A stretch of 6,883 bases of DNA from Candidatus Parcubacteria bacterium (lineage in GTDB: Bacteria; Patescibacteriota; Patescibacteriia; Patescibacteriales; UBA12075), in assembly GCA_023139655.1 (NCBI GenBank), contig JAGLNE010000100.1:1-6883 (forward strand), read 5' to 3'. This document shows, piece by piece, positions 6,859-6,883 of this stretch; within the stretch, counting starts at the first letter, position 1, and every line of letters begins with the position of its first letter. The notes under the pieces were generated by a model, which saw only the letters and a list, made by a program, of their open reading frames with translations, did not search any database and was not told the DNA's origin. The position numbers and the translations under genes were made by a program.

Positions 6859-6883
6859 GTTGCTTAGTTGCTTAGTTGCTTAG
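6859..6883 (-). repeat. Three tandem 8-bp CTAAGCAA units in the ftsZ leader
   Basis: Reading toward ftsZ, CTAAGCAA repeats three times exactly (each unit 8 bp) and then gives way to CAAAATATAT before the ATG. The array reaches the window edge, so the true copy number is unknown. A 12-base stretch of it also occurs before the AbrB-like gene at 4469-4480. Confidence 0.8.

Noticed and set aside
5978..6867. Three plus-strand frames opposite ftsZ
   Set aside because: They are antisense shadows of a highly conserved gene with GC-biased codons, which keeps the opposite strand open.
1..6883. CRISPR array, tRNA or rRNA gene, insertion sequence or phage genes
   Set aside because: No spaced direct repeats of 20-40 bp, no cloverleaf or rRNA-like segment, and no transposase or phage motifs were seen; coding sequence fills nearly all of the window.

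Overview
All five recognisable protein genes lie on the minus strand, so the window reads right to left: ftsZ, then an HTH–phosphoribosyltransferase regulator, then a tiny AbrB-type gene, then a large M16C (presequence-protease type) peptidase, then the 5' part of an ABC exporter that runs off the left edge. The DNA is AT-rich with long A/T runs and the standard bacterial code fits: no long frame needs an in-frame TGA, and the stops seen are TAG, TAG, TAA and TGA. Gene style (short intergenic gaps, lysine/isoleucine-rich proteins, few Shine-Dalgarno sites, an orphan PreP-like peptidase, a free-standing ftsZ) suggests a Patescibacteria/CPR-type bacterium such as a Parcubacteria or Falkowbacteria relative. 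That placement is an inference from style, not from a marker gene phylogeny.

Right part (5571-6883): ftsZ is intact from its GTP-binding core to the C-terminal partner-binding peptide. Its leader consists of three tandem 8-bp units that run into the window edge. Its stop codon is inside an imperfect hairpin, and a clean 12-bp-stem terminator follows about 60 bp later, so ftsZ transcription appears to end there.

Middle part (4465-5570): a separate transcription unit begins with a near-consensus sigma70 promoter whose -35 box is embedded in a perfect 20-bp palindrome plus a third half-site. It drives a 322-residue protein with an N-terminal winged helix and a C-terminal ComF-like phosphoribosyltransferase domain. 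The layout is that of an autoregulated, ligand-sensing (possibly PRPP-sensing) regulator. Downstream is a 30-bp palindrome directly before a 56-residue AbrB/MazE-type DNA-binding protein.

Left part (1-4464): abrB, the M16C peptidase and the ABC exporter are packed tightly (3-bp and 38-bp gaps, no terminator visible between them) and look like one operon. A plausible reading is a regulator-controlled peptide degradation/export module, but no substrate can be named from the sequence. The items most worth a second look are the HTH–ComF fusion with its operator-promoter, the abrB palindrome, and the CTAAGCAA leader repeat shared by ftsZ and abrB.
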